Source: Elysia chlorotica (taxonomy: Eukaryota > Mollusca > Gastropoda > Plakobranchidae). From it: 64,000 nucleotides of DNA. The translations under genes and the position numbers were made by a program. Under the pieces are notes generated by a model. The model was not told the DNA's origin, searched no databases, and saw nothing but the letters and a program-made list of their open reading frames with translations. This document shows positions 1 through 11,700 of this stretch, in pieces. The stretch is taken from positions 196,897 through 260,896 of the forward strand of contig RQTK01000033.1 of the NCBI GenBank assembly GCA_003991915.1, read 5' to 3'. Within the stretch, counting starts at the first letter, position 1. Each line of letters starts with the position of its first letter.

Positions 1-17
1 TTACTGTGTTTGTTTGT

Positions 18-18
<1 letters not shown>

Positions 19-76
<58 letters not shown>
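19..76. repeat. (TTG)n microsatellite
   Basis: About 19 TTG units at the window start; the copy at 1577-1607 is shorter and interrupted. Confidence 0.95.
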
Positions 77-77
<1 letters not shown>

Positions 78-779
78 TCTGCAAAATACGCAAAAAAGGT
101 ATATGCATGTGTGTGGTTGGGGGCGGCTAGGGTTTAATGGTTAGTGTTTCATTAGCCTTAAATGTAATGTCACCGCTATATTTAAAACGAGCTGTTCTTT
201 ACCCTATAGGCGTCAATATACTGCTGAACAATAGCTCTGGGCTTTGAAAACAAAATATCTTCAAATGTTTTCATCATTCTTTAATTTTTGTAATATGGAA
301 CTTATAGAAAATATGCAGAAATCATGATTATAGACTGTATCAAAAACCGTCTCAAAAACTGTGCCTATATGAGACATTTTAATCATAATATGTGGATATT
401 TTTATGTGCTTTTCATTTGGTCCTATTTTATAAGCAGGAATGTGACTTGTTGTCACAACTCATCTCATATTTCGTTTTGGAAACATTTTTGTGTTGAATC
501 TTTTCATTCGATCATTCCCAAGCTTCATTACTTTAGTAACCCATAAAATCAATGCGCCCTAAACTTTAGTGTAGATATATTGGATCAGCTGTGAAAAGGG
601 TTGTTTGTATCAACGACTTTAATACCAGCCTAAATCGTCCTCTTTTAGTTCAGCCCTTTTTTATTAAGCGAAAAATAATAGGGCTTATATAGTGACATAG
701 TATTTTGGAATGAGCAGCGCTTGTTTAGAAGTCAAAGCATAACTTGTTCTTAAAACGTGTTTCGAGCTTCTGCATATAA

Positions 780-1040
780 ACTACCATATAACTGGTTCAC
801 ATAGTCTATATTTTCTGTTTGTGAACTACAATATAACTGGTTCACGTTTTCTATATTTTCTGCTTATGAACAATATAACTGGTTCACATTCTCTATATTT
901 TCTGCTTATGAACTACAATATAACTGGTTCACATAGTCTATATTTTCTGTTTGTGATCTACAATATACCTGGTTCACATAGTCTATATTTTCTGTTTGTG
1001 AACTACAATTATAACTGGTTCACATAGTCTATATTTTCTG
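780..1040. repeat. 45-bp minisatellite array (short array, copy A)
   Basis: About six units of a 45-bp monomer starting GTGAACTACAATATAACTGG and ending TATATTTTCTGTTT. Each unit has GTGAAC and GTTCAC 13 bases apart (inverted 6-mers). The array ends directly at the acceptor of the exon at 1048. Confidence 0.95.
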
Positions 1041-1047
1041 TATCCAG

Positions 1048-1183
1048 GCCCAGAGACCTTGATAGAGCAAGCAATCACCTGCGCCTCTGGAGACCTGGAC
1101 CTATCAACTGCCGGCAGCGTCCTCTTGCCGGTGATGGCTATGTCTACCTACGAACAGGGGCAGGCGTGGCTGGTCGAGAACAG
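1048..1183 (+). CDS. Internal exon, copy A of a tandemly duplicated exon of the pseudokinase-KEN gene
   Basis: A GC-rich 136-nt open stretch between a tatccag acceptor and a CAG/GTGATAG donor in AT-rich DNA. It needs one base from an upstream exon and leaves two, joining in frame to the exon at 3571 (reading ...WLVENRMAALSEVL). Encodes about 45 residues beginning PETLIEQAITCASG; I do not recognise the fold. Because 136 is not a multiple of three, it cannot be used together with its copy at 2581-2716. Confidence 0.75.
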
Positions 1184-4100
1184 GTGATAGTTAATCTTAC
1201 TTAGCTAAAATAATGCTAAACTTTGAAATATATGTGAACTACAATATAACTGGTTCACATAGTCTATATTTTCTGTTTGTGAACTACAATATAACTGGTT
1301 CACATAGTCTATATTTTCTGTTTGTGATCTACAATATACCTGGTTCACATTGTCTATATTTTCTGTTTGTGAAGTACAATATACCTGGTTCACATAGTCT
1401 ATATTTTCTGTTTGTGAAGTACAATATAACTGGTTCACATAGTCTATATTTTCTGTTTGTGATCTACAATATACCTGGTTCACATAGTCTATATTTTCTG
1501 GTTGTGAACAACAATATAACTGGTTCACATAGTCTATATTTTCTGTTTGTGAACTACAATATAACTGGTTCACATTGTTTTTGTTGTTGTTTTGTTGTTG
1601 TTGTTGTTTTCTGCAAAATACGCAAAAAAGGTATATGCATGTGTGTGGTTGGGGGCGGCTAGGGTTTAATGGTTAGTGTTTCATTAGCCTTAAATGTAAT
1701 GTCACCGCTATATTTAAAACGAGCTGTTCTTTACCCTATAGGCGTCAATATACTGCTGAACAATAGCTCTGGGCTTTGAAAACAAAATATCTTCAAATGT
1801 TTTCATCATTCTTTAATTTTTGTAATATGGAACTTATAGAAAATATGCAGAAATCATGATTATAGACTGTATCAAAAACCGTCTCAAAAACTGTGCCTAT
1901 ATGAGACATTTTAATCATAATATGTGGATATTTTTATGTGCTTTTCATTTGGTCCTATTTTATAAGCAGGAATGTGACTTGTTGTCACAACTCATCTCAT
2001 ATTTCGTTTTGGAAACATTTTTGTGTTGAATCTTTTCATTCGATCATTCCCAAGCTTCATTACTTTAGTAACCCATAAAATCAATGCGCCCTAAACTTTA
2101 GTGTAGATATATTGGATCAGCTGTGAAAAGGGTTGTTTGTATCAACGACTTTAATACCAGCCTAAATCGTCCTCTTTTAGTTCAGCCCTTTTTTTATTAA
2201 GCGAAAAATAATAGGGCTTATATAGTGACATAGTATTTTGGAATGAGCAGCGCTTGTTTAGAAGTCAAAGCATAACTTGTTCTTAAAACGTGTTTCGAGC
2301 TTCTGCATATAAACTACCATATAACTGGTTCACATAGTCTATATTTTCTGTTTGTGAACTACAATATAACTGGTTCACGTTTTCTATATTTTCTGCTTAT
2401 GAACAATATAACTGGTTCACATTCTCTATATTTTCTGCTTATGAACTACAATATAACTGGTTCACATAGTCTATATTTTCTGTTTGTGATCTACAATATA
2501 CCTGGTTCACATAGTCTATATTTTCTGTTTGTGAACTACAATTATAACTGGTTCACATAGTCTATATTTTCTGTATCCAGGCCCAGAGACCTTGATAGAG
2601 CAAGCAATCACCTGCGCCTCTGGAGACCTGGACCTATCAACTGCCGGCAGCGTCCTCTTGCCGGTGATGGCTATGTCTACCTACGAACAGGGGCAGGCGT
2701 GGCTGGTCGATAACAGGTGATGGTTAATCTTATTTAAACAGGTGATGGTTAATCTTATTTAGCTAAAATAATGCTAAACTTTGAAATATTCAATTTATCA
2801 TACTACTAGATACCCTCATTAAAATTGTGCCCTCGTTAAGCTGCCTTATCGTGAAACACCTTGATAATTATTTCATATCTTGGAAGCAACTGTTAATAAA
2901 ACCATTTTCGTCGTTCCTTTTTGTTGCGCTTTTACATTTTTTCATATTTGGGCGGAGTTGATGGGTTAAGAGATTGAATTGTATCGAATTTTAATCGGTA
3001 AAAAGGCATTTGGCCCATACATCATAATTATAAACTTCTAGACAAAAAGAAATTAACTTGACAGAATCTATCAAAGTTGATATTTCAAAATAGTAAAATG
3101 AAAGTATGATATTCAAGTGCAATGTCTCCATAATTATACATTGAAAATTACGTTTTGATAATGTACAATAAAGATCAATCATGTACTCAAACCTAATAAA
3201 CGGGAATCATAAAAAGCATTAATAAAATATCTGTAAGCAAATATTACAAAAGAACATGAAGTGAATTTTGTTATCAACATCGCCACATTGCAACGCAGAC
3301 ACAACGAAGACTTAAATATTTTCCATCTACGCAGGTTTTTTTTTCTTAAGGACATGCTTTGTGTCAACAGGAGCATTAAAACTCTACGTTGCCAATAATG
3401 CTTAACTGATATGATATAATGTGCAGGAGATAGAAATGATGAAGTCAGTGTAAAATATTACTTTGATAGTATGATTACCTCTGTTATGGGTTAAGAAATA
3501 GATGTAATAATAAGTCTATGGTTGTGTATAGATAATTAAGTTTTGTTGAATTTCTCTTGCCAAGTGACAGGATGGCTGCCCTGAGCGAGGTTCTGACGAC
3601 CAAGACTTTTGCGCGGAATCCTGGGCACGGCAAGCCAAGCGCCTCAAGTCCGTCTGGCATCCTCAGCGACCTGAACCTGGGGGCTGGCATGTCCATCGGT
3701 CACGTGCTCCAGGCTTATCTGGCCTTCCTGTCTCACATGGTAGTAACTGACAAGGATCAGAACACCGCGGGGCCACTGGATGAAGAGGACGATGAGGAAG
3801 AGGAGGAGACAAAGGAGAAGACGAGAAGGGAGAAGCGGCGGAAAAAGAGACAAAGAAAAAACCAAGCGCGGCAGATGAAGGCGATGGCAGCATCAGAGCC
3901 GGGAAAAGGGTGCGTTGATAAAGGCTTCAGGTCTAAGAAAAGCACTGCCAGCGGTGTTTGCAGCTCAGATGAGGATGAGGGAGCTCCGGGTGTTGATACC
4001 ACTGCATATAACGAGGCGAGATCTGAACAAGTGGAAATGTCGAACACAAATCAAAGTATGCAAAACACCCAAGGGTTGCAAGAAGCAAAGGATAGAAAGG

Positions 4101-4606
4101 AGGCTATTGCAAATGCAGACTGTATGCAAAATGATGAGGACACGAAATCAACTACAAGGCGACGTTTTCAGGAAGGGGAGTTTACACAATATTCGAAAGT
4201 TGTGATACAACAGGACAAAAACGTATCATCTGAAGAGCAGCATAAAGACTCTAACATCAGTGGCTTGTTTTTTACTTGCAATTCTTCCTCTTTCGGTCAA
4301 AGAGACATGTCGAAAGGTGACGAAGACATATCTGAGATCGGTTTTGGTTATGAAGAGGGCGCGTTTCGCGTGTTTTCGGATGAGGGGCAGTCTAATCTCT
4401 CTGTCTCTTGTGAAGCAAACACAACCTCTGAGGGTAACGATGGTTGGGTCAAGGTTGGTAGTAAAAAACAAAGTCATCAAAAGATTCACGGAGGGCAGCA
4501 GAGACCACACCTAGTTACGTCTTGCACTGCCGCGCGTTCCCAGAAGGTAACCTTGTCGGAGGAAAGTCCTTCAAGACAACAGTTGCCACAGCAACAGCAG
4601 CTACAA

Positions 4607-4641
<35 letters not shown>

Positions 4642-7600
4642 ACAACAACATTTGAGGTGGGCTGATGTGGCCAAAATGGGATGTTCATTGCCGGCACGTG
4701 AAAACCCAACAGAGTCCAAGCGATCTTTGATGGTTCTACGACTGCCTAGCGAAGCAAACAGAGCTGTAGAACAAGAACCCTCGAAAGCAGTCGGTGTTTG
4801 TGGTGGAAATAGTAGAGTGGCTAGAGGTAGTGATTTCGGAACGGTGCCGGTTGCAACCAAATCTACGGAAACTGCGACAACTGCAGCAACCCTTTTGTCA
4901 TGTAAAGATAATGATCAGAGTAACAGGGACATAATGTTAAAACAAAGAAGCATTGAATCAGATGAGGCTGAAATGGACGAGGATGAAAACAGCAGCTCAA
5001 ATTGGCAGCAGGTCGCTCGACAAGCCTTTGCTGTAAATATAAAAGCATCCAAGGAAGCGCTCGAAATTTCGGTCACCTCCGGTGGAGAAACGGATGAAGA
5101 TGAAGACGAGGAGGAGGAAGACGATACTACATCCTCTTGTTCCGAATGTCCCATTTTCGACTCAAGACTCGATCCATATTCTCGGCAGGGATCCCATTTA
5201 CCATCTCTTCCAGCGACACCAGTAGTGTCGACTACTAGCGCAGGTCTGTCGGTTAGGTCTGCAACTTCCGATACAATATCTAGCCAAAGAAGCTTTAGAA
5301 ACCAGCAGAAAAAACAATTAACAGAAGGTATTCTAAACACCAGCACTTCAGCCCAAACTCCCAAAAAATATTTTAGCGCCATAGATGCCCATGGGAAGCC
5401 TTCACCATTTTCTATAGTGGCGTCACCGCCTTTGGCTGGGAGTGAACGAGATCATCAGCTATCCGCATTTCACTTTGCAGCTAAGGGTAGAAATAATCGT
5501 GAAAGCAGTCTTAGATTGCCTAGCATCGCTTGGACCGGCCCGATCACTGGTATTCCTGAGAGCACTAACCAGCAAGCGAAGGTGGAGCAGCTAGACAACA
5601 GAGACCGCTTCCAAATACCAACCTTTCTAAGCAATGTCGCCTCACCCAGCCTTCAGAAAGAGCAGGACACATTTGGCAGCAGGGGCGATGAGGACGGCCC
5701 CCGGCATCAGACTTTGGCTGATTTAGCCCAGGCAGGAGCAAAACAGGCTCGGGCCAGCGTTCAGAGAGGTTTCTATTTTAACGAAGATGCAAGAAACATT
5801 CCCGTAAATCCAAATTTTACAGCACATGGTCTCTCGACTTCGCCCCTTTATGCGTGTGAGACAAAGAAACAAAAAGACAAATTCATTTTTGGTAGAGACT
5901 TATACGAGCCTAACAACAGTACGAACTGTTCCCAGAAGAATGAGTGCTCTCCATGTGGGCATGTTTTCGGATTTGAGCCAGACAACGAAAGTGCACAAAA
6001 TCAAACGTTCGACACCTCTTATCCTTATGAAGATATAGAGGATGATGAAGGCGGAGAGAGATTTATGCCTAGTTTTTCGCAAATGTCAGGGGTTGTTGAA
6101 GACAACCCGATAGTTACATCGGTGGTAGAAACAGTATTCACATTGTCTTCAAGCAATTTTTCGGGGGATTTGAAGAAAAGCGCCTCGTCGCCTTCAGAAA
6201 ATGCAGGTGATGAATCTCTGTCAAGTGAAAATCCCACACCCATAGCTTCTAGAGAGACAGACCCGACTGCAGCACAGCAGTCTTCCCGTGATTACGCTCA
6301 GATCGCTGCCGCGCCAGCCCCATCAACGTCCCCGTCGCCACCTCCGGGCTTCCAATTCAAGCGGCTCGCGCCCGTGCGCGTGGAAAAGCCGTCTCTCTGT
6401 GCACACAAAAGCCATGCCATCGTGGCGCCGGTTACATCCTCATCCATTTCGACAGCAAGTCTTCAACGAGACGAAGGTCTCCAAACTACAAAGCAGATGC
6501 CATTTTCTACTGCTCTAGACAGGGCATATGCCCCTAGTTTGCAGAGTCTCGCGAGATCGGCAACGCTGAGAGCAACTGGAGGACTGGGCGCGGACTCTAT
6601 GAGTATCTTTTCCACCAGCCAGAACGCTCAACACCAGCAGCAGCCAGCCCCTTCTTCTGTTTCGCTGTCCAGTCTTGCGCCTCCAGGCTCTGTAACTTCA
6701 GTGGAATCGCAGCTTCCGAGGCTGCCCGTCGTGGGCGTGGTAAACCCATTTTCGAAGCAGTCCTTGGGTCGATGGGATTGCACAAATACGATCACATCAT
6801 CTTTTCATCAGAACCAAACTCAGCAACAACAGTTGCAACAACAGCCTCAACAGCAGCAATTGCAGCACCAACTTCAGCCTCTCCTACAGCAACGATATTC
6901 TTTGACTAGTGAGTTTTGCCTGCAACTATGCTTCTCCTTAAATGAAAACGCCGCCTGTAAGTTACTCTATTTATGAAGAGAATGGATCTAGAGAATGGAG
7001 TTTGGCACCGTTAAACGAAGAAAATATGTTTTAACTGATATAAGCAGATACGTTTATTTCGGTACTCACAAACACAATAAGCAAATGAAATTACCATTGT
7101 CGCAGACGTGACATAAAGAAAACAGCACGCTTTTGCGATTCTCTAAAGAAGTAGGAAATAATCATTATGATAATAGGTTTTATGTAATTAAAAGGAAGGA
7201 TTTTGGATTTAAGGTAATTCTGTATCGTAAAAGACGCAAAATGTTACCACAAGTTTCTTTGATTAAAAAAATAAAACAATAATTCTTTTTTTCAAAAAAG
7301 CAACTTTAAAGAAATTTGGTTAAATTGGGTGAGACCAGCTCAATGTTACGAGTTTTGTCGCAGTTGGGATTTGTCGCCAATCATAGAGAAGAAATAAGAA
7401 GATAATATCTGCATGTTGGGGCAAACTTTATGCACAGATCACATAAGCTAACAAGCTATCTTATCTTTTCTTGTCGTTTAATTAAGGTAATCTGTCGAAG
7501 ATCAAGAGCACCTCCACTGTTTTTCCCTTTCACCTTTCAGGTAAAGTCGCAGGCTCCAGCTGCCCCCCGGCCGCCACCAGCACCTCGTGGCTGGACAAGT

Positions 7601-8747
7601 TCCGCCTAGTGGACGTCTCTGCTACGGCCGCGGCGGCAGCTCTCACGACCACATGCTGCGATGTGGTGCCTCTGTTCGCCAACACTGGCGTCTCAAGCCT
7701 CACCGCTGCGGCAGGCACGATCGGTTTCCCCCAGATGCACATTTTCAGGCACCACGTCCAGCAAGTCGCCGGTACAAACAACAGCCAGACCTCATTCCTC
7801 AAACAGCAGAAACAGCAGCAACAGTTGCTATTCTTACACCACCAGCAACAACAACAGCAGCAGCAACACCAACAGCTGCTCATCCAGCAACACCAACACA
7901 TGCAACAGAAACGCCTTGAATCTCAGAGTCTTCATCAAAAACACCAGCTGTGTCCGTTGCTCTCAGCTGGCGGTATCTTCAACACTTTCGGTGGACTGGC
8001 GGCAAGTAGCTTCAGCACTAGTGGCGCTGCATCCGGATCAGGTCTCGTGTGCCCGGCGGCCTCTCGGCGTTTCTCGTCGCTCGCTCCGGTGTCTAAGCAC
8101 TGCGTGCCCCTACTGTCCTGCCTGCAGCAATCGGCGATCAACTCCTTCTCCCCATCAACTGCGGTCACTTCCCATGCAGTCACTCCTGCGGCCGCAGCTG
8201 TTGGGAGCGCCGCGTCCCGAGTCCAACAGCCTCTCGGCGGACCTCAGCAACGCTTGGCAGCAGGCGGGAATGTCAGCGGCAGTGGCCCAAGCTCTAGCCT
8301 GCCATGTTCGCTCAGCCCTCCCGTGCTGTTTCCGAGTGACCTTAGAGATGACCAGAAGACAGTAGAGCCTTTCCAGGGGTACGATAATCTTTCCGCTTCA
8401 AGGGGTTATCAGCTAGGCTTCACAGCAGAGTCTGTCGTTATTGAGAGATTGATCATCAATCAGGTAAGTCTATACCTATTTGGATAACTGCTTTCCGTTC
8501 CCGATAGTCCATCTCTTTATTTTTCGCAAGAAAGTCGCTATGGATGATAGGGATGATGTGCCACCAGTAGAGATCTCCTGGTCGCCAGCATAGGGCCTTA
8601 TCGACTAAGCTAACTGACTCCTCCTGATGATAATGAAATTAAAATGAATATTTTTATAGCAAAAGTCCAGGCCATGGTGAAAATACAAGACAGTAAATAG
8701 AAACAAAAATACAAGCTTTAAAGCACGAAATGATTCATGCAGACACT

Positions 8748-8790
<43 letters not shown>

Positions 8791-11700
8791 TTTTTTTATA
8801 TATATAGAGGATCGGTTAGGGGAGGAAATGCTGAACGAGAATGCGTTCGGTTATACTCTTGAGGTATTCTATATACCAAAAAATTGCCTGCTTGTTTTAT
8901 CTGTATCCGTTTATTGTGATCGGCTGAGACTGATGTCCTGGTATCCCTGTCGCTGTATGGCACACGTTAGTCTTGGGGCCCGTCCGTGGTTATTTCACAG
9001 AAAGAAACTAGCACACACACAAAACATAAGCCGTTTATTTATTTTTTCAGATCAGACAGCAGTTCAAAGCTTCTCTGAGCTCGAATGGTGCAGCACAGAG
9101 CAAAGAGCCGGTCTCTAGCGCGCTGAAGGACTCTGTATTCGGCAGTGACCTCGATTACTACGCCTCGCTCTACCGCGTCAAGCTGAAGGATCTGTTGCTG
9201 CCTGCTGTGGGAGACTTGACCGCTTCAGGTGCTGGTCTCTCAGTGGCGATGTTGCTGTTGCTGTTAGCCTGATAGTGGCGATGCTGCTGTTGCTGTTAGC
9301 CTGCTAGTGGCGATTCTGGTGATATTCCTGGAACTGTTGTTAATTGTTAAAATGGGGAGGCAAAAAGAGAGAGTGGTATCCTTCTTTTCCATAGTCCAGA
9401 TCATTGGGTTGTTGTTTTTTATTATAGGTGATGTCTTTAACTTTTTTACGTTGTATTAAGTGTGACTTTGTTAGTATTTTTTGTTTTTGTTAATCTTTGG
9501 TTGTTGCCGTTTTTGTTCTTGCTGTTGCTTTCACTGCGGATCCCTAAAAATCTCGATTTTAAACATAACTCATTCTCGCTATGTGTGCAGGGTTTCTCTT
9601 TGGGTTACTTGAGCAACAATAGGTGTTTAAGAGTCGTATCTTATTGAATTCCTTTTTTGTTTTCTTGTCTTTCTTTCCATTTTCCACATCGTCAATCTAG
9701 TTTTACCAACCTTTTTTTTCAAAATACCATAGTTCGAGATCACGACGATGGCATGTCTTCAGGAATAGACAGATCTTTGTCCGGTGACATGGGAAGCAGG
9801 TGAGACCAGACTGTTGACAACTTATTGTGAGAAGTTATTTTCATAGTCTTTGTGAACCAATAACCAGCCTGCTTCCTGTTTTTTATGCTAAAACCCGCTG
9901 CATAATGGAGGGAAGATAAAATAACTGATAGAGATCACATGATATTAAATTAAGAAATAACTTTACTACCCGTTACCATTTAGTCTTATAAAAATACCAC
10001 ACGTTCTAATGATTTTTGTCTTGTAGTATCATTTTTAAAATGTATTTAGGTTAAGTTTCCTTTGTATTGTTTTTGCTAGATGTTGGACTCAGTTATTGAC
10101 TATTTATACGTCCAATATGGTTATATATTTTGTTAAATGGAAATTTTAGAGCTAATAAGACGAGATCTGATTTCGAAGCGAAATTACCTATGAGGATTTC
10201 ATAATTATTTAGGTGCCTTTTTGTTAATACAATGCTGCACTAATCTAGCTGTGCAACAGTATTAGGCTCTGTCAAGGAGTAAATTGGACCTCTGTGCCGT
10301 CTTTCAGATAAAATGAATATTCGATTATCGTGTTTTCTTTCTTTTTAGTGCCTGTAAAGTCTTGAAATCAAAACAGTTTTCGTGATTAAAAAGAAAAAAA
10401 AACGTACATTTTTGTAAATCGTTATAATTATACGCTATTACATGTATAATGTAATATATTTTTGGAGGGCTGTGCAACTCTAACCATTATCATTGTTTCG
10501 TTTCGATGCATGACTGTGGTGTCGTTAGTGTTAAAAGTATTTTTTTAAATAATTATAATTAATCCACTCCTATTACTGAAATAGCACACCTTATTCACCT
10601 GTTCAGGGAGCGCTAACTAAAATACTATTACATGTATTCTCCATGGACACACCATTTCAAATAGTGTACAGTAGTGGTTTTCCGAGCAGATATCTACGTC
10701 GCGAAACGATCAAGCAACCACTATAGCTGCCGTATTCGTTTTGTTTCTTGCCACAGGCGCTGGCGGGATGCACTGAGCAGAATCTTGGAGACACCCTGGA
10801 CAAAACGGCAGCAATATGGCGACATCATCCTCCCCAGCAACGCCTCCGACTTCAACATCAGCCTCATGTGGGTATAGCTATCACTCTATAAAAGTAAATT
10901 GAAAGAGAGAAGGGTTAGCTTTTCTTCTCTTTTTAATTTTTATTTTGATTCATGTGTTTGGGTGACTTTTAAATAATCATAGATTTGTTACAAGCGTATA
11001 TATATTGGGTCTCAAATGTTGGACATGTAATGACGTAAAAATACTTACATACAGATAATTATATTTGGAATCCATTCATCACATAAGAGTGAAATGTATT
11101 TATGATGATGGAAGATTTAGAGAGTTTAGGTAATCAAGCTGGCCCTACAGTTTGCTAATCTGATGCTAATGCAAAACTCAAAAAGGTCAATTTAGGACCA
11201 ACTAAAATGGATAAAGATATTTGCAAGGACCAATACTGTAAATCAGATTGCTTTCGCCAGATAGCTGGCTTGATAAATATCTTTCCTGGTGAGTAGAAGG
11301 CACGGGTTCAACTCTGAGCTGAAGCCACGGGCTCCATACATAATTCCACTATGAGGTATTTTCGAATGGCAACACCTCCACGTCTAGCCTGTCTATCCAA
11401 AATGTTAGCATGCATTCGCCAGCCTGAAATGTATCCTATCATCCATCATGTTTTGTAAAAGGGCAGTGAAAGATTATATGGTCGGTTGTCTCAGAACTTC
11501 AGTTACATTCAGTAAACACGGGGATCTCCTGCGTTGCCATTATTTATCCATATTGGATTGAAGCTGAAAGCTGACACCCAGAAGCAGCAATGCTAACCAA
11601 TAACGAGGTGTTGCATGTGTCGGCAGGGAGTACCCGCTGCTGCTGGGCTACACCACTGACGGCTGCGAGGTGGCCGTGCTAGAGCTGGACAAGACCGAGG

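Larger units (their letters stand above)
77..2790. repeat. Tandem duplication, 1,533-bp period, containing an exon
   Basis: The stretch from about 77 to 1232 recurs from about 1608 to 2790 with only a few differences (one T insertion in a T run near 2190, a Glu/Asp change in the exon, a 25-bp insertion after the exon). Each copy holds roughly 700 bp of intron, a short minisatellite array, the exon and its donor. A third minisatellite array lies between the copies. Either a very recent duplication or an assembly redundancy. Confidence 0.95.

Noticed and set aside
1233..1577. CRISPR-like array
   Set aside because: Units are contiguous with no unique spacers, in animal intronic DNA.
821..1662. 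Long open frames with repeated NITGSHSLYFL (and antisense QLYCSSQTENIDYV)
   Set aside because: They are read-through of a 45-bp minisatellite; 45 is a multiple of three, so frames stay open on both strands. They are intronic.
4486..5382. Antisense open frames rich in Cys or Ser
   Set aside because: Mirror images of the polyQ and acidic tracts of the real plus-strand exon.
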